Origin: Zygotorulaspora mrakii
Taxonomy: Eukaryota > Ascomycota > Saccharomycetes > Saccharomycetales > Saccharomycetaceae
NCBI RefSeq assembly: GCF_013402915.1
Contig: NC_050720.1
Location: 930,001 to 994,000, forward strand
Reading direction: 5' to 3'
Length of the DNA: 64,000 bases
This document shows positions 29,443 to 38,767 of this stretch, piece by piece (the first letter of the stretch is position 1; every line of letters starts with the position of its first letter). The notes under the pieces were generated by a model. The model did no database searches. It had not been told where the DNA came from and saw nothing but the letters and a program-made list of their open reading frames with translations. A program made the translations under genes and the position numbers.

Positions 29443-32400
29443 TCAGGCGCTGTCCAGTAAAAAGTTTGTAGCGGCCTCCAAATCCCACTTGCATTTTTCG
29501 AGAGCACTATGTGCTTCCTCTTCTGTAAAACCCATGCCGCTTAATTCCTCTACAGCCAAAGATTTAGGAGTTGTGGCAACCTTTCGATTAATAGGTGAGT
29601 TCGCGCTGATCTTGCCTGGCTTCGTACCGACTGGTTGTTGAACTTCAAGACCAGATGAGGTAGTCTTACCTGTAGGTTGTTTTGAATTACCGAAACCTGC
29701 AAAAATTTCATCCCATTCATCATTTGTTACATCTTCTGTTGTAGTAACGTGGGGAGCAAATCCTTCCATGGTACCAGCATGAGTTTTAGCATTTGAGTCG
29801 TTCCCTAGAGATGTTCCTGTAAAGCCATTGTGTTGCAGTTCTTCGTCTAAATCTTGGTGCTCAATCTTTTCAAATTCTTCCATTGAGCCCTCATTCTGGT
29901 CCTCATCACCAGCAGAATTGAAATCTTCTTCATCTGCTGCTTGTTCTAGTCCAGCAAAAGCATCGTCAAATTCGTCTTTGGTAGTCACAGGAACAGTGGG
30001 GTTGACAATAGTGGCAGCATTATCATTAGGTATATGATCCTTGGTATCTTCGAACTCTTCCTCAGAAGAAGAGGAATCACTTTCATGGATATCTAATTCT
30101 TTTATTGGAGGAAACTCTTCGTCAATATCATCTGTATTTGTTGGTGTCCTAAAATCTTGGCTGTCCGGTAAATCGCCTCCATGAGGGACCGGACTAACAA
30201 TCAAAGGAGATTGCTTTATACTGTCCCCAGATGAATTCGGATTTTCGTCCTGAGCACCATCATTTTTCAACGTTTCCATCTTCGATTGTTGGTCAACCTG
30301 CCTTTCACCCACGGAGCTATCCCATTGCCCTGGTATTTGAGGATAAGTCTTGCTGTCACCCTTAATTGCATTGACATTTTGACCGGCAGCCTCCTCTAGT
30401 GTTTGGGGCAATTCTATATCATCTACTACAGATTGAGGAGCATTGTTGGCTACTGAAGACGTTAAGGACTGCGTTCTTGGAATACCATACTCATTCAAGT
30501 CGCCTTCAAATCTATCAGCTAAATTTACGGCTCTTTCGGTTTCATTGATGCGATCTGCCGCTTCAGAATCGTCATCGGCTTCAGTCTGTGATCCCGTTGT
30601 AGGCACATCTTTATCGAAAACCTCACTTTCGGGTCTTTCCTCCTCATCGTTCTGCCCACGCCCTAATTTCGAATTTACGACACTGTCTTCAACAAATTTG
30701 GAAACTTCCCCTTCATTCAATCCATGATTAGCTGTTTCTTTCTCCCTACTATTCGAATTTGAAATGGCAGCTTCTTCAGGTATTTCACCCATTCCAATCC
30801 TTATCTGATTTTCAGTAAGCGATTGTATATTTCTAGCGTACTCAATATGCTGTTGCTTCAAATCTTCTTCAGCCGCATCTAGTGTATTTTTTCTTTTAGT
30901 CAGGTCTTCAAACATGGCTTGCAACTGAGAAACATGTTGCTCGTAAAGCTTTTCTTGTTCTTCAACTTCTTGATTTCTTTCATCTAGGGCTTGTGTACGT
31001 GCATTTAAATCATTATTCTTGGCTTCCAATTCTTTGTACTTAGCTTCTAGTTGAGAATGTTGCTCCTCTACCGTCTTCTGATAATCATTTAATTCTTTTC
31101 GTTTGGTGAGATAAACTTCTACCTTCTCCGTTAACCCTTGGATTTCACTCTCAAGGTTTGCAACAGTCAGCTGGCTTACTTCCAATTGCTTGGTGTTAAC
31201 ATCAACTAATGACCTTTGTTGTTTGACATCCTGTTGTTTTTCGCTTAATTGTGTCTGCATACCAGCAGCCATCGTGTTCAACCCACTTATTTGCTCTTTC
31301 AATTTGGCATTCCTTTGCTGCGCTTCATCTAATTCGGAAGAAAGTGCAGAAAGCTTTGACTCAGTAGCATGATAATTTCCCTCGGTCACACTCAACTGTT
31401 GATTCAAACTTTCTGTCGTTCTGTTGGCTTCCACGAGTTGTGCTTCCATTTGTTCGGTTTTTTTAACATTGTTTTCATGAGTGTTACGTAAGGTAGCCAA
31501 TTTGTTTTCTATCGATGCTTTCATTTCATTTACACGTCTGAGTTCTTGTTCTGCTCTGTTCTTCTTATCGTTGGTGATTGTAGCCTGTTTTGATAAGGAG
31601 TTTACTTGATTAGATAAATTTGCCATTTCAGTCGTTGCTGATGAAAGTTGTGCGGATGCTTCCGAATCCGCAAATAAATCTTGGTTGTTATTCTGGGTTT
31701 GTCTGTGTAAACCGCTAGTCACAGACCCGATCGCACCGCCTACAAGACCGCCCACTGCCGAAGCTGCAGCCATCGGCATATTGAGTGAAGCAAAGTTAGG
31801 AACGGAGGACAAATTGACTGAGGATGTTCTTGGTGCCTGCTGAGGAGCAGAGTTTGACTGCATAACAGACTGAGCTTGCTGCTGTTCTGGTAAAGCTTGC
31901 TGTGGTGCCTGTTGTGGTACTTGCTGTGGTGCTTGCTGTGGTACTTGCTGTGGTACTTGCTGTGGTACTTGCTGTGGTACTTGCTGTGGTACTTGCTGTG
32001 GTACTTGCTGTGGTACTTGCTGTGGTATTTGTTGTGGTGGCTGCTGATGAAAAGCCAAATCTTCGTCAGCTTCCTTAATAGCGTCTTGACCCCAGTCTGG
32101 CTGTCCGGGGTAACTTCTCATCGCGGAGTGATTTCCTAGTGCACTGGGAGTCGATCCAACGGAAAGATCTTGATTTCCACTAAATGAACTATGACGCTGT
32201 TGAAGCTGGGGTTGAGTTGGAGAAGCAAAAGAGCTGTTCAAGGCCAACAAATCACTTAAAGATCCGTTGTTTGAGTTGTTGCGAGTTTGCTGTGGGCGTT
32301 GCTGTGGATGTTGTTGCGGAGATTCTTGGAAAGACGGTTTGGTGTCTCTGGAAGGAACAGCAATATGAGCAGGTTGTTGCTGCGTGTATAAACCCAAAGC

Positions 32401-33486
32401 TGGTGATTGCAAAAGCTGGTCAGGTATAACATCAGGTAGTTGAACTCCCGCATTTTTTTTCTGAATCAGGAACATTGCTATAGCGAACTCGACCTTAGAG
32501 AATTCCGCATTATTATGGATATCGGCTAAGTCCCAAATACTTGCTAAGGTTTCTTGATTCAATCTTGAAGAAAGAAAGAATGGTACCAAAACCTCAGAAC
32601 TTAAGGCACCTGCTCTGGACTTGTCCAATGAGTCATAAAAGGCATCAAACTGTTGTTTTTTTTCAGGAGTCAATAACCAGTCGGTGGAAGCATTTGTAAA
32701 AACACCTGAAGATAAGCGTGTTATCGTGCCCTGCCTTGCCAAAGAGGATCTGCCAGTGGAGTTAGCGCTCAAAGGGGTAGCAGGAACAGCAATATTGTTC
32801 GCCTCTACGGAGCTCCAAGCTTGTGGGGAAAGAGAACTTGGCAATGGATTAACAGCTGGATTGTTGGTCATCAACAGTTGAATTAGATGCATCGCCATTA
32901 TGAACTCTGGCTTATCCAATGATCCCGACGCGTTTCTATCACATAAACCCCAAACACTTCCCAGGACCTGGTTTGGTAGTCTTGCCTTCAAAAAAATTTC
33001 CTTTGCTTTATCGCCTGCCAATGTCGGAGCTCCATTTGCAGCTCTTTCATATAATTGAGAGAACTTGGAAATATCCTGACCAGAAACAGCTGGAATCTGT
33101 CCGGGAGCTTGGGCTGCGGAAGTTGACAAATTAGCGGTGGGTGTCTGAACCAACGGTGGTACCGATCCATTCAAAACTAGTAGCCTCGGCGAGGGTTGTG
33201 CGTATAAATCAGCGGTCACTGGCAAATTAGGATATTGCTGCAAATGGGCCATCGTCCGTAAGGCTGCACTAAATTCATCTTGATTCAAAAAGCCCTTATT
33301 ATTGATATCAACGAGTGCCCAAATCTGTGATAGTATTTGAGCTGACAATTTTGAAGCTGCAAATAGCGGTTTGGCAGCCTCACCTGTAACGATCCCTAGA
33401 TCTTCCTTATCTAATTTTCGAAACTCATCCACAAAAAACTTGGACTCATCTGATGTGAGCGGCGTCTTAAATGTAATAGAGCTCAT
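29443..33486 (-). CDS. EDE1: Ede1, Eps15-like endocytic scaffold
   Basis: The protein has 1347 residues. Ede1 is an early-arriving endocytic scaffold that starts clathrin-coated sites at the plasma membrane. Three N-terminal EH domains bind NPF motifs (about 10-100, 125-225 and 265-365, each with an EF-hand-like loop such as DINNKGFLNQDEF). A Pro/Gln-rich linker with a PQQV tandem repeat follows. A coiled coil spans about 590-870, then an acidic region, and the C-terminal 40 residues are a UBA domain (MGFTEEEAH...LEAATNFLL). The start MSSITFKTPL at 33486 matches the S. cerevisiae start; an in-frame codon 27 bases upstream is less likely. Confidence 0.96.
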   Translation of the reverse strand: MSSITFKTPLTSDESKFFVDEFRKLDKEDLGIVTGEAAKPLFAASKLSAQILSQIWALVDINNKGFLNQDEFSAALRTMAHLQQYPNLPVTADLYAQPSPRLLVLNGSVPPLVQTPTANLSTSAAQAPGQIPAVSGQDISKFSQLYERAANGAPTLAGDKAKEIFLKARLPNQVLGSVWGLCDRNASGSLDKPEFIMAMHLIQLLMTNNPAVNPLPSSLSPQAWSSVEANNIAVPATPLSANSTGRSSLARQGTITRLSSGVFTNASTDWLLTPEKKQQFDAFYDSLDKSRAGALSSEVLVPFFLSSRLNQETLASIWDLADIHNNAEFSKVEFAIAMFLIQKKNAGVQLPDVIPDQLLQSPALGLYTQQQPAHIAVPSRDTKPSFQESPQQHPQQRPQQTRNNSNNGSLSDLLALNSSFASPTQPQLQQRHSSFSGNQDLSVGSTPSALGNHSAMRSYPGQPDWGQDAIKEADEDLAFHQQPPQQIPQQVPQQVPQQVPQQVPQQVPQQVPQQVPQQAPQQVPQQAPQQALPEQQQAQSVMQSNSAPQQAPRTSSVNLSSVPNFASLNMPMAAASAVGGLVGGAIGSVTSGLHRQTQNNNQDLFADSEASAQLSSATTEMANLSNQVNSLSKQATITNDKKNRAEQELRRVNEMKASIENKLATLRNTHENNVKKTEQMEAQLVEANRTTESLNQQLSVTEGNYHATESKLSALSSELDEAQQRNAKLKEQISGLNTMAAGMQTQLSEKQQDVKQQRSLVDVNTKQLEVSQLTVANLESEIQGLTEKVEVYLTKRKELNDYQKTVEEQHSQLEAKYKELEAKNNDLNARTQALDERNQEVEEQEKLYEQHVSQLQAMFEDLTKRKNTLDAAEEDLKQQHIEYARNIQSLTENQIRIGMGEIPEEAAISNSNSREKETANHGLNEGEVSKFVEDSVVNSKLGRGQNDEEERPESEVFDKDVPTTGSQTEADDDSEAADRINETERAVNLADRFEGDLNEYGIPRTQSLTSSVANNAPQSVVDDIELPQTLEEAAGQNVNAIKGDSKTYPQIPGQWDSSVGERQVDQQSKMETLKNDGAQDENPNSSGDSIKQSPLIVSPVPHGGDLPDSQDFRTPTNTDDIDEEFPPIKELDIHESDSSSSEEEFEDTKDHIPNDNAATIVNPTVPVTTKDEFDDAFAGLEQAADEEDFNSAGDEDQNEGSMEEFEKIEHQDLDEELQHNGFTGTSLGNDSNAKTHAGTMEGFAPHVTTTEDVTNDEWDEIFAGFGNSKQPTGKTTSSGLEVQQPVGTKPGKISANSPINRKVATTPKSLAVEELSGMGFTEEEAHSALEKCKWDLEAATNFLLDSA
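31894..32037 (-). repeat. EDE1: 12-bp coding minisatellite in EDE1 (PQQV repeats)
   Basis: Twelve tandem 12-base units encode Pro-Gln-Gln-X, with X mostly Val, otherwise Ala or Ile. The seven consecutive Val units are nearly identical in DNA, which suggests recent expansion. Prion-like Q-rich linkers of this sort in Ede1 are linked to condensation of the protein. Confidence 0.92.
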
Positions 33487-33726
33487 GGTGGCACAGTTAC
33501 AAGTACTTTTCAATCAATCGGAGATAGTTGATATTAAACCTTACCAAAACTGTCTATAATCCATTTATTTCGAGAAATTGAGCATATCCTTTTACTTTCC
33601 TTCTTAGAACAAGTAAAGGGGGTCCGTACGGTATGATGAGGTAAGCGATCCATGAATAGTCCTGTATTTTTGGTGAAGGTCTCAATTACAATAAACGATG
33701 TAATCTTGAAGTATAGCACTGTCAAA

Positions 33727-34165
33727 ATGCTTTGGAGTTTGAATAAAAAGTTCTTGATTATATTTTCTGCATCTTCGTTAGTATGTCTATATCTTAGGCG
33801 TCTCTACGGATTCTAAATACATCAGCAGTATCAACGAACACGACAAGATTCTGCATCTGGTTTCGTTTCTAATCGAATCCTTGCTGTTTGTGAAGCTATT
33901 TGACGGTGAAAATGTTGTAATCGTGAACCCCATGTGCCCTTCTGAATTTGATCTCAATAGTGGACAGCTTCAACATCGAAGAAGAGTTGAAATCAAAAAA
34001 TACAAGCTAGCATTTATCGTCTGTACTGTGAGTGCGGCCATAGGCAGCGAGTTTCTGCAGAGCATTGTTTCTTCTGGCAAAAGAGTGTTTGATTATAAAG
34101 ATATCTTGTACAATATGCTAGGTAGCGCATTGGGCATTACTCTTGCGCGTTACCAGGAACGCTGA
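33727..34165 (+). CDS. VanZ-like membrane protein, probably made by +1 frameshifting
   Basis: Two overlapping frames together encode a complete small VanZ-family membrane protein. Frame one runs from ATG 33727 through 23 codons to the CTT at 33793 and stops at TAA 33814. The next frame, entered at GGC 33797, runs 122 codons to TGA 34163. The joined product has 145 residues. It has four hydrophobic segments: FLIIFSASSLVCLYL, then one following the VanZ motif DKILHLVSF, then LAFIVCTVSAAIGSEFL, then LYNMLGSALGIT. The second VanZ motif (E..Q near residues 99-102, then FDYKDILYNMLG) is complete. The first ATG inside the second frame would miss the DKILH motif. The location next to NNF1/EDE1/RSM7 suggests the ortholog of S. 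cerevisiae YJR112W-A. Splicing from a GTATGT at 33781 is the alternative, but no good branch site or family-preserving acceptor is present. Confidence 0.8.
33793..33799 (+). other. CTT-AGG-C programmed +1 frameshift heptamer
   Basis: CTTAGGC in the zero frame is identical to the minimal Ty1 site, also used by ABP140. The peptidyl tRNA-Leu(UAG) slips from CUU to UUA while the rare AGG codon stalls the ribosome. Here the shift skips A33796 and continues with GGC at 33797. The shift must fall between the upstream TAG of the second frame (33779) and the TAA of the first (33814); the heptamer lies inside that window. Confidence 0.75.
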
Positions 34166-34250
34166 TTGATGAGTCTTCATATTTATATATACAAGAGTAG
34201 TTTCATAGTAAGGTATATATGCATTTATATGTCAGGCAATACCGCTCAGA

Positions 34251-35048
34251 TCATTTTAACCTGATGTAAGACCTATGTGCAATTGCAGTCTTATGTAATT
34301 GATCTCTCTTCTCGAAACCAGAACTATTACCTTTGTATACAGAAACTAGTTCTTCGCCCAATCTCACTGCAAAATCGCTTGAGGCTCGTTTCTGTGTACC
34401 TTCGACGATCCATTTCCAAGCTATTCTGTGCCTTTGCTTTTGATTTAACGGGACAGGGATAACGGCTGCCTTTGCGACACCAGTATTGAATGTTTTCACC
34501 ATCATCAGTGGAGCTAAATCGTCTAAAGCTTTCTTCAATACTTCGACGGGATCTTTCCGGATTTGGCAAAATACTAAATACAGTGCTCTTGATAATATCT
34601 TTTCTGCACGCTGCTTCTTGCCGTGTCTCATTATCATGTTCGTAATATGTCCCAGGATGGCGTCATGTCTTTCTGGGATTGCGAAATCCTTCAGACTTTC
34701 CAATTCCTCAAGTTGTTCCTTAGTGGGCTCGAATTGCTTCCCTTTTGACATTACTTCATCAACTATGTCTATCCTCGATTGACCTGGTGGTGCTAGTGAG
34801 GTCTCAGGGAGAAATGCTTGTTCTGAAAACTCAGCCTTCAAAGATTGAATAGCAGCAAGCCACTTTTCAACCTCTGAATCTTCCAAGTGAGAAGTCCTTT
34901 CTTGTTCTGTCGTGTCATTATTTGCAGTATGGGTACTCTGAAATCTGATTCCCACAGCTCCCGCAGTGATTGGACGGACATGGCATTGTCCTATGTTGCG
35001 CACCACAACCCTTTGCAGTAGATTTATTCTCGATAGTCGCCACATCAT
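34251..35048 (-). CDS. RSM7: Mitochondrial small-subunit ribosomal protein uS7m (Rsm7)
   Basis: The protein has 265 residues. It is a homolog of bacterial S7, which binds the head of the small-subunit rRNA. The N-terminal 35 residues are basic and hydrophobic with few acids, a mitochondrial presequence. The uS7 domain covers the C-terminal 150 residues: [20 protein letters not shown] is the conserved S7 helix, followed by [11 protein letters not shown] and a basic C-terminus. Two adjacent ATGs (35048 and 35045) are possible starts. The order EDE1/VanZ-like/RSM7 fits YJR113C. Confidence 0.94.
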   Translation of the reverse strand: MMWRLSRINLLQRVVVRNIGQCHVRPITAGAVGIRFQSTHTANNDTTEQERTSHLEDSEVEKWLAAIQSLKAEFSEQAFLPETSLAPPGQSRIDIVDEVMSKGKQFEPTKEQLEELESLKDFAIPERHDAILGHITNMIMRHGKKQRAEKILSRALYLVFCQIRKDPVEVLKKALDDLAPLMMVKTFNTGVAKAAVIPVPLNQKQRHRIAWKWIVEGTQKRASSDFAVRLGEELVSVYKGNSSGFEKRDQLHKTAIAHRSYIRLK

Positions 35049-35345
35049 GCAACGGAAAGCCCCGGCCGTATCTTTTGGTCTTGTGAGATGGTTTGAATAT
35101 AAATGTACATTTTTTTTTCAATTTCAATTTTTCGAACTATATAGAAGGCGCTCCCGCATTTTTCGAAATAGAGAAATGACCATCGACGAGTAACAATTGA
35201 ATATAGACCTTCTAACCTTATCAAAAAGAGCCTCAGAAGGTTTAACATCCATTTCCTTGAGGCCAGTAAGATATATTTACGAAAATTGCATTTCCAGGGC
35301 GTGTTGAAAATTCGCAGCTTATCAAGAAGAAGAAAGAGCATTACC

Positions 35346-36668
35346 ATGAGAGATATGACGTTGCCTGGACCGAAACTAGAAGGGAGTGTGAGTGATGTTG
35401 ATATCAATATGATGGGTATCAAGTCACCACAGTTGTATCATTTTTTAAAGACGGTTATAGAGGAGAGGGGTTTGGAAGCTCTACAGAAAGTCAAAGCTAA
35501 TGAGATTTTGCCGGACTTGGTTCATCATATGTCTGTAACAATTCCAAATGATATTTTAGGAAATTATAGTAATAGGAATGAGAACGATTTCCGACATTTA
35601 AAGGAAACATTGGCTAAATTTGGTGAATATTTATTAAAGAATTTTAGTGTGGAACAAAAATATCCATTTACTATTCTTCGAATTTGCGAATTATGTTATG
35701 ATCCACTGAAATATTATAAAATTCATGAATTGAGAAAATTTGTCGGAGCGATAAGTAAGTGCTGTATTGTTAGGTCAAGTTGGCAATACTTTGAAGAATC
35801 TGATGGATTTTACACTGATCGAGAAAACGATGAGGAACAGGGAGAAGACGTTTCGCTGACAAAAATACCCTGGGTTGATGAAGAAGCTGAAAAGGAGCTC
35901 GCTCCATTTTTGAAAGAGATTGATGCGCTTGTGAGTCCAAACTTAGGTTATGAGGAGGATGAAGAGGATGAAGATATGGATGTAGATACCAATGACTCAA
36001 CAAATGGAAGTGGGGATTTCAGAATTGAAGAATATTACGAAAATCTACCCCGAAGCAGTAATGGTGTAGCTGATGACGACTTTGATGATGATTATGATGA
36101 TGATGATTACGATGATGATTACGTCGAAACCCCAACATCAGATGATAATGAACAGTGGACTGAAGATAGTATAGAAGAGAATCTCAATGAGCTTGATGAT
36201 AACAATGAGGACGAACGAGATAATTGTCATGAAGATACAGGTAGTGAAGTTGTTGCTTCAGGATTCAACGATCCAGTTGAAGAATCAGATAATATACCAC
36301 CGTCTAAAAGGAAACCCACAGAATTAGATGACTTCGAATACAAAGAATCACCAAATGCAGTAGAGACTCATCTACTTGCAACGCCTAAAAAGGTAAAACA
36401 TGATAAAGGAAATCGTATATTAGAATCTCCAAGTATAATAGACTCAGATAATGATGAAAATACTACACCACTACAATCACAAGAAACACTACCCGATAAA
36501 AGGTCACGATCGCAATCACCAAGTTCCGAACATCACGTCCCCATATTGGTATCGCCAAGGGAGAATTATGATGATAAACAAGTTCCACAGGAGGGGAAAT
36601 TACGTGATTTAATGGACGAAACCTACGATAGAGACACTGGTAGTCCCTTAAGTAATAAAAATAGGTAG
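35346..36668 (+). CDS. PSY4: Psy4, regulatory subunit of the PP4 phosphatase
   Basis: The protein has 440 residues (441 in S. cerevisiae). Psy4 is the PPP4R2-type regulatory subunit that, with Psy2, directs the Pph3 phosphatase to gamma-H2A during checkpoint recovery. The N-terminal PPP4R2 domain covers about 15-155, including LVHHMSVTIPNDILGNY and PFTILRICELCYDPLKYY. The C-terminal half is very acidic, with Asp/Tyr runs near 240-265, then Ser/Pro-rich. The start at 35346 is the first ATG in frame; the longer open frame begins at a TTG. RSM7 is divergent upstream and COR1 follows, as YBL046W-045C in S. cerevisiae. Confidence 0.92.
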   Translation: MRDMTLPGPKLEGSVSDVDINMMGIKSPQLYHFLKTVIEERGLEALQKVKANEILPDLVHHMSVTIPNDILGNYSNRNENDFRHLKETLAKFGEYLLKNFSVEQKYPFTILRICELCYDPLKYYKIHELRKFVGAISKCCIVRSSWQYFEESDGFYTDRENDEEQGEDVSLTKIPWVDEEAEKELAPFLKEIDALVSPNLGYEEDEEDEDMDVDTNDSTNGSGDFRIEEYYENLPRSSNGVADDDFDDDYDDDDYDDDYVETPTSDDNEQWTEDSIEENLNELDDNNEDERDNCHEDTGSEVVASGFNDPVEESDNIPPSKRKPTELDDFEYKESPNAVETHLLATPKKVKHDKGNRILESPSIIDSDNDENTTPLQSQETLPDKRSRSQSPSSEHHVPILVSPRENYDDKQVPQEGKLRDLMDETYDRDTGSPLSNKNR

Positions 36669-37018
36669 TCTTTGTATTATATATCGGATTATATGAAATT
36701 AATAAAATACTAACCATTATAATAAATATAATATGTTTGTTAATTCTACTCAAATACGTGGAAATTGATTTTTATTATTTTTTTCTCAGAAAATCCTGTT
36801 TCTCGTTCGTCTTTTTATTTTAGAATATTGAATGAAGCTTAAAGATGACATGCGAACTGCATATTTACAGTAATAAATAAATGTCTTCTATTTCCTGTTT
36901 CGTGGTGAAAGTGAGGCATATATTGTTTTTTATAGGTTTTCGATTTCGTTAGAAGCCTGAAAATGATAAAGTTTCAGAGAAGGATAAAAAAAAGATGACA
37001 AACATATACTAAATCTCA
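36669..37018. other. Convergent intergenic region PSY4-COR1
   Basis: AT-rich 3' flank between converging genes, with several TATATA-type and AATAAA-like elements. Nothing else was seen. Confidence 0.5.
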
Positions 37019-38368
37019 TTACCATCTCATCATGGACATATCGTTTCTAATTCTGGCATAGTCTAACAACCCTTCAATTTGACCGGAGCCAGAAATAGCA
37101 ATATCTTGATCCCATAATCTCTTACCAGCCCATTGTTTGACATCCTTAACGGTCAAACCATTGATCTTTGCAAATACTTCATTGTAATCAAGCTGAGGAA
37201 ATTTGGCTAAGGTAGCGACACCTAAATGTGTTGCAATAGAAGAATTATCAGTAGCCTCAGATGCCAATTTCAATTTTAATAAAGCCTTAGCACGAGAAAC
37301 TTCAGTTTCAGTAATTGAGGTAGTTAACCTATTCCATTGTTTCAATGTGAAATGTACAAGGTCATCAATACTTGTGATGTTACTAGTAACGGTGGAAAAG
37401 CCCCATAAACCAGCGTCCTGATACGATAAGGAGAAATGGTTGAAAGAATCACATATTTGATACTCTTGCACTTCATCAATTAGTTTAGTACCTTGTAATC
37501 TTGAGGATGGCTCAAAGGAGTTGTAGGTGCCAAAAATTTGGGCAGCTAATTGTGCAGTAAAGAAATCCGGCGAAGTAACTGGCTCACCTTCAACAGCAAT
37601 CGAGATCCAAGCCTTTGGTAAAGTATCATCTCTCAATCTCACTTCCGAACCTAAAAAGCTTGATGGCGCTTTTGGATAAAGTTTTGAACCCGATTGTAAA
37701 GAGATTTGTTTTTCAACAGATTTGACCAATTCGTCATGTTCCAAATTACCAGAACCAACCACGACAGCATTGGCAGAGGAAAAATGTTGTTTGGCAAAAG
37801 CTTCGAGATCAGATTTAACCAAAGTTTCCAAAGTTTCCGTAGTACCTCTGGTTGGCAAAGACAATGGAGTGTTTTGGAAAGCAGTTGCATGTAAATGCTC
37901 CATTACACGGATAGCATGGTCGTTCGTTTCAAATTGTCCAACATTTCTCAAGACTATGCTTTTTGTAGTTTCAAAACTTTTGTCAGACAACGGAGCAGAA
38001 ATTTTAGATTGCAAGAAATCTAAAGATTTAGCAACCTTACCAGGGGTCGAATTAACGATGTATGACTGATAGTCTCTGCCAACAGCTGATTCCAGCGAGA
38101 ATCCCAATTTTTCAGCTTCAGCTAAATTGCCAGAGCTTGTGAAAGCACTCGACAAAATATTCGAGACACCATTGTTGTAAGGATTTTCGGCTGTGGACCC
38201 AGACCCAAACACAATACCGACCGAACTGGTCAAAGATGCCGCGTTTGGTTTAGTCGCAACAACGATACCGTTGGAGAGCTCTGTAATTTGGGCTTTGGGA
38301 GCTGCTTGAGTAGCGATAGATCTTTTCAGCAATTGAGAAACGGATCTCAAATTCGAAGTTCTCAACAT
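37019..38368 (-). CDS. COR1: Core protein 1 of the cytochrome bc1 complex
   Basis: The protein has 449 residues. Cor1 is a matrix-facing core subunit of respiratory complex III and is related to the mitochondrial processing peptidase. It begins MLRTSNLRSV with a presequence ending near residue 25 (KRSIATQAA). The M16 fold is complete: SVGIVFGSGSTAENPYNNG, FLGSEVRLRDDTLPKAWI, and the C-terminal LWDQDIAISGSGQIEGLLDY. The HXXEH protease motif is not preserved, as is usual for Cor1. The start at 38368 matches S. cerevisiae; the upstream frame begins at a TTG. Confidence 0.96.
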   Translation of the reverse strand: MLRTSNLRSVSQLLKRSIATQAAPKAQITELSNGIVVATKPNAASLTSSVGIVFGSGSTAENPYNNGVSNILSSAFTSSGNLAEAEKLGFSLESAVGRDYQSYIVNSTPGKVAKSLDFLQSKISAPLSDKSFETTKSIVLRNVGQFETNDHAIRVMEHLHATAFQNTPLSLPTRGTTETLETLVKSDLEAFAKQHFSSANAVVVGSGNLEHDELVKSVEKQISLQSGSKLYPKAPSSFLGSEVRLRDDTLPKAWISIAVEGEPVTSPDFFTAQLAAQIFGTYNSFEPSSRLQGTKLIDEVQEYQICDSFNHFSLSYQDAGLWGFSTVTSNITSIDDLVHFTLKQWNRLTTSITETEVSRAKALLKLKLASEATDNSSIATHLGVATLAKFPQLDYNEVFAKINGLTVKDVKQWAGKRLWDQDIAISGSGQIEGLLDYARIRNDMSMMRW

Positions 38369-38691
38369 CGTGCGTAGGAAAAAGACTGTGTTGTATCTAA
38401 TCACTCTTGATTTGGATCTCAAAGACGATTCTCAGAACCAATAGATTCAGTGGCAAGAGACGGAATAATATTCAAAAGGAGTCTTGGATCCCCAGTCGAA
38501 TTGATATAGCGAGAAAACCGTGCAATACCGTTCCAACTGGATGAATATAATAAGAGCAGTTTATTAAAGACCGATATCAACGCCAGAGCTGAACAGCAGC
38601 ACCGTAATAGTGCGAAAAGCCCAAACAGAGAAAAAACTGAAATTTGTTAGCACAGAATCATGTCCTACGACCGCGTCGCAATGGACAACTC

Positions 38692-38699
38692 TTATTGGT
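38692..38699. promoter_or_regulatory. Hap2/3/4/5 site (TNATTGGT) upstream of COR1
   Basis: TTATTGGT matches the TNATTGGT consensus of the Hap complex exactly, about 325 bases upstream of COR1. Activation of complex III genes by the Hap complex in respiratory growth is established in S. cerevisiae. Confidence 0.5.
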
Positions 38700-38739
38700 C
38701 AAAGGGGAAAACTTGGAAAAGGGACCACACCGCACGGGT

Positions 38740-38767
38740 CACGTGTCTGTCACGTGCTCAGCACGTG
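38740..38767. promoter_or_regulatory. Three CACGTG boxes at 11-bp spacing
   Basis: CACGTG starts at 38740, 38751 and 38762, so the three boxes are spaced exactly 11 bp apart on one face of the helix. Cbf1, Pho4 and Tye7-type factors bind CACGTG. The cluster could serve COR1, the ECM13-like gene, or both. Confidence 0.6.

Noticed and set aside
31897..32139. Plus-strand 80-codon frame of Leu-Trp-Tyr repeats
   Set aside because: Antisense shadow of the EDE1 PQQV minisatellite.
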